7,451 bases of DNA from Pseudomonadota bacterium (GTDB lineage Bacteria; Pseudomonadota; Alphaproteobacteria; UBA8366; GCA-2717185), in assembly GCA_027619655.1 (NCBI GenBank), contig JAQCHR010000175.1, positions 1 through 7,451 on the forward strand. Reading direction: 5' to 3'. A program made the position numbers and the translations under genes. Below, in pieces: positions 5,840 through 7,451 of the stretch (positions are counted from its first letter, which is position 1; each line of letters starts with the position of its first letter). The notes under the pieces are model-generated. The model saw only the letters and a program-made list of their open reading frames with translations, did not search any database and was not told where the DNA came from.

Positions 5840-7330
5840 ATGACAGCGAAATTATTACCAAGACGGTCCAGCGCGGCGCATCTGGCCGCAATATCGCTGG
5901 ATCCGGATAACGGGGTGCCGCTGTACCGCCAGCTTTATTTCGCAATCCGGGAAGCGATCCTGTCCGGCCGCCTGGCCTCGGGCGCGCGGCTGCCGGCCAC
6001 GCGGTCGCTGGCGCAGGATCTCGGTTTATCGCGCAATACGGTCGTTTCAGCCTATGAGCAACTGCTGGCGGAAGGATATCTCGACGGCCGTATCGGGGCC
6101 GGGTCCTATGTTTCCGCGGTATTACCGGAAGCGCTGCTGAACGCGCGGCAGGCGACCGCCCGGCGGCATGCCGTGAACCGGTCCGGCCAGCCATCTCTGT
6201 CGGCGCGCGGCGCGGCGCTGGCGGCGCTGCATGAAGCGGGCGGAAGGACGCCGCAGCCCTTTTCGCCCGGGTTGCCGGAACTTGCGACCTTTCCCTTCGA
6301 TGACTGGGCCCGGCTGCTGGCGCGCCGCTGGCGCAACCCGCCGCGCTCGTTCCTCGTCGGCGGCGACCCGTCCGGCTATCGACCCCTGCGCGAGGCGCTG
6401 GCGCAATATCTTGGCGCCGCGCGGGCGGTTTCCTGCGATCCGGACCAGATTCTGATCGTTTCCGGCGCACAGCAGGCGGTCGATCTGGCGGCGCGGGCGC
6501 TGCTGGAACCCGGCGATGCGGTCTGGATGGAGGAGCCTGGCTACGGCGGCGCCAACGGGGCGCTGATCGCGGCCGGCGCGGTGCCGGTGCCGGTCCCGGT
6601 TGACGATGAGGGCATGGTTGTGGCGCAGGGGCGGGATATGGCCCCCGCCGCGCGGATGGCGTTCGTATCGCCGTCGCATCAATACCCGCTCGGCGTGACG
6701 ATGACGCTGCGGCGGCGGCTGGAGCTGCTGGACTGGGCGCGCTCGGCGAATGCCTTCATCCTGGAGGATGACTATGACAGCGAATACCGCTATGCGGGCC
6801 GGCCGCTTGCCGCGATGCAGGGGCTGGATGAGGATGGCCGCATTCTGTATGTCGGGTCGTTCAGCAAGGTCATGTTTCCCGGCCTGCGCATCGGCTACAT
6901 CGTTGTTCCCAAGCCGCTGGTGCCCGCCTTCCGGGCGATCCGGACCCTGCTGGATTCGCATCCATCCTCCCTGCCGCAGGCGGCGCTGGCCGATTTTATA
7001 GCCGATGGTTACCTGACCGCGCATATCCGGCGGATGCGGGCGCTGTACGCGGCGCGCCAGGCCGTCATGCTGGCGGCGTTTCCGCCGGGTCTGCTGGACC
7101 TGGCCCCGCACGACACCGGCATGCATCTCGTGGGGCCTTTGCCCGATGATTGCGACGACGTGATGGTGTCGCAGCGGATCGCGGCGGCCGGTATCGTCGC
7201 GCCGCCACTGTCGACCTATTACCGCGGCGCGCCGCACCGGCGGGGGCTCCTGCTGGGCTATGCCGGGGTGACGGCACCGGAAATCAGAACCGGCGTCGGC
7301 CGGATCGCGGAGGTGCTTGCCGGGATATGA
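5840..7330 (+). CDS. MocR/PdxR-type transcriptional regulator (GntR winged helix fused to aminotransferase domain)
   Basis: A 496-residue DNA-binding regulator with a pyridoxal-phosphate-dependent aminotransferase fold type I sensor domain. Counting from this start, residues about 26-92 are the GntR winged helix (PLYRQLYFAIREAILSGRL, then LPATRSLAQDLGLSRNTVV, then AYEQLLAEGYL). A linker follows, then the sensor domain: SGAQQAVDLAARALL (about 208-222), EEPGYGG (231-237), EDDYDSEYRY (309-318, with the PLP-ring aspartate) and GSFSKVMFPGLRIGY (339-353), in which K343 is the Schiff-base lysine. The intact lysine says it can bind PLP. In-frame ATG 5804 would add 12 residues but lies on top of the probable transcription start with no ribosome binding site; ATG 5840 has GAGAG nearby. 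Divergent from the FMN-binding protein gene, with repeated boxes between. Closest named relatives would be PdxR, GabR or TauR; the effector is not certain, so I give no symbol. Confidence 0.93.
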   Translation: MTAKLLPRRSSAAHLAAISLDPDNGVPLYRQLYFAIREAILSGRLASGARLPATRSLAQDLGLSRNTVVSAYEQLLAEGYLDGRIGAGSYVSAVLPEALLNARQATARRHAVNRSGQPSLSARGAALAALHEAGGRTPQPFSPGLPELATFPFDDWARLLARRWRNPPRSFLVGGDPSGYRPLREALAQYLGAARAVSCDPDQILIVSGAQQAVDLAARALLEPGDAVWMEEPGYGGANGALIAAGAVPVPVPVDDEGMVVAQGRDMAPAARMAFVSPSHQYPLGVTMTLRRRLELLDWARSANAFILEDDYDSEYRYAGRPLAAMQGLDEDGRILYVGSFSKVMFPGLRIGYIVVPKPLVPAFRAIRTLLDSHPSSLPQAALADFIADGYLTAHIRRMRALYAARQAVMLAAFPPGLLDLAPHDTGMHLVGPLPDDCDDVMVSQRIAAAGIVAPPLSTYYRGAPHRRGLLLGYAGVTAPEIRTGVGRIAEVLAGI

Positions 7331-7346
7331 AGCCTTGGCCTATAAG
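7317..7346 (+). promoter_or_regulatory. Probable promoter of the tRNA-Gly gene
   Basis: TTGCCG (7317-7322) and TATAAG (7341-7346) are 18 bases apart, and the -10 agrees with consensus in 5 of 6 positions. Transcription would start near 7353, 9 bases before the mature tRNA end at 7362. The -35 element lies inside the last codons of the upstream regulator gene, so the two genes are closely packed but the tRNA can be transcribed alone. Confidence 0.5.
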
Positions 7347-7361
7347 TCGCGATACGGCGAT

Positions 7362-7435
7362 GCGGGTGTAGCTCAACGGTAGAGCAGAAGCTTCCCAAGC
7401 TTACGACGAGGGTTCGATTCCCTTCACCCGCTCCA
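7362..7435 (+). tRNA. tRNA-Gly, anticodon CCC
   Basis: A 74-base cloverleaf can be folded by hand. The acceptor stem GCGGGTG pairs perfectly with CACCCGC (7425-7431). The D-arm is GCTC/GAGC with loop AACGGTA. The anticodon arm is GAAGC-TTCCCAA-GCTTA, with CCC at 7394-7396 and a G-A opposition in the outermost pair. A 4-base variable loop (CGAC) follows, then the T-arm GAGGG-TTCGATT-CCCTT with one G-T pair. The discriminator is T, as usual for bacterial tRNA-Gly, and the 3' CCA is encoded. It decodes GGG glycine codons. A run of five T residues follows at once, with AT-rich sequence to the window end, which probably ends transcription. Confidence 0.97.
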
Positions 7436-7451
7436 TTTTTATCTTAATTTT

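Noticed and set aside
6581..6600. Short repeat of GTGCCG-like units inside the regulator gene
   Set aside because: It encodes a Val-Pro alternation in a loop of the aminotransferase domain; in frame and too short to be a separate element.
6122..7237. Long open frame of 371 codons on the minus strand opposite the MocR-type regulator gene
   Set aside because: Its protein is very rich in Arg, Gln, His and Pro with no domain, as expected for an antisense shadow of a GC-rich gene; the plus-strand gene has clear domains.

Overview
The window is GC-rich, tightly packed bacterial chromosome, most likely from an alphaproteobacterium (a Rhodospirillales-like group is my best guess). The support is codon use strongly biased to G/C at third positions, an alphaproteobacterial style of ArgE, ApaG and TrkH, and a tRNA-Gly(CCC) with encoded CCA. 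I see no phage, transposon, CRISPR or toxin genes.

Layout: seven genes run leftward on the minus strand and occupy about the first 5650 bases. In transcription order they are an FMN-binding split-barrel protein of the pyridoxamine-phosphate-oxidase-like family (5650-4994), a radical SAM enzyme with an extra cysteine-rich C-terminus (4888-3923), a MaoC-like hydratase whose start lies at the stop of the radical SAM gene (3917-3429), apaG (3314-2922), folE (2884-2243), trkH (2153-705) and the 5' part of an argE-like deacetylase (681 to beyond base 1). The 3' part of the last gene is outside the window; the 227 codons present are open throughout. On the plus strand lie a MocR-type (GntR/aminotransferase fusion) regulator (5840-7330) and a tRNA-Gly (7362-7435).

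How they fit together: the regulator and the FMN protein are divergent, and the roughly 190-bp region between them holds three copies of a 9-bp box, ATTGGWYCT, plus a degenerate fourth. This looks like a self-contained vitamin B6-responsive regulatory unit. The radical SAM and MaoC genes appear translationally coupled and may act in one undescribed pathway; I cannot assign a substrate. apaG and folE are 37 bp apart and trkH and argE 23 bp apart. These are ordinary housekeeping functions (tetrahydrofolate/pterin synthesis, potassium uptake, arginine synthesis) with no obvious shared pathway. Two tandem inverted repeats stand directly in front of the trkH TTG start and overlap its likely ribosome binding site, which suggests control of trkH at the leader level.

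The most interesting points are the radical SAM/MaoC pair, the repeated operator-like boxes of the MocR switch, and the trkH leader hairpins. No gap between genes exceeds about 190 bases.
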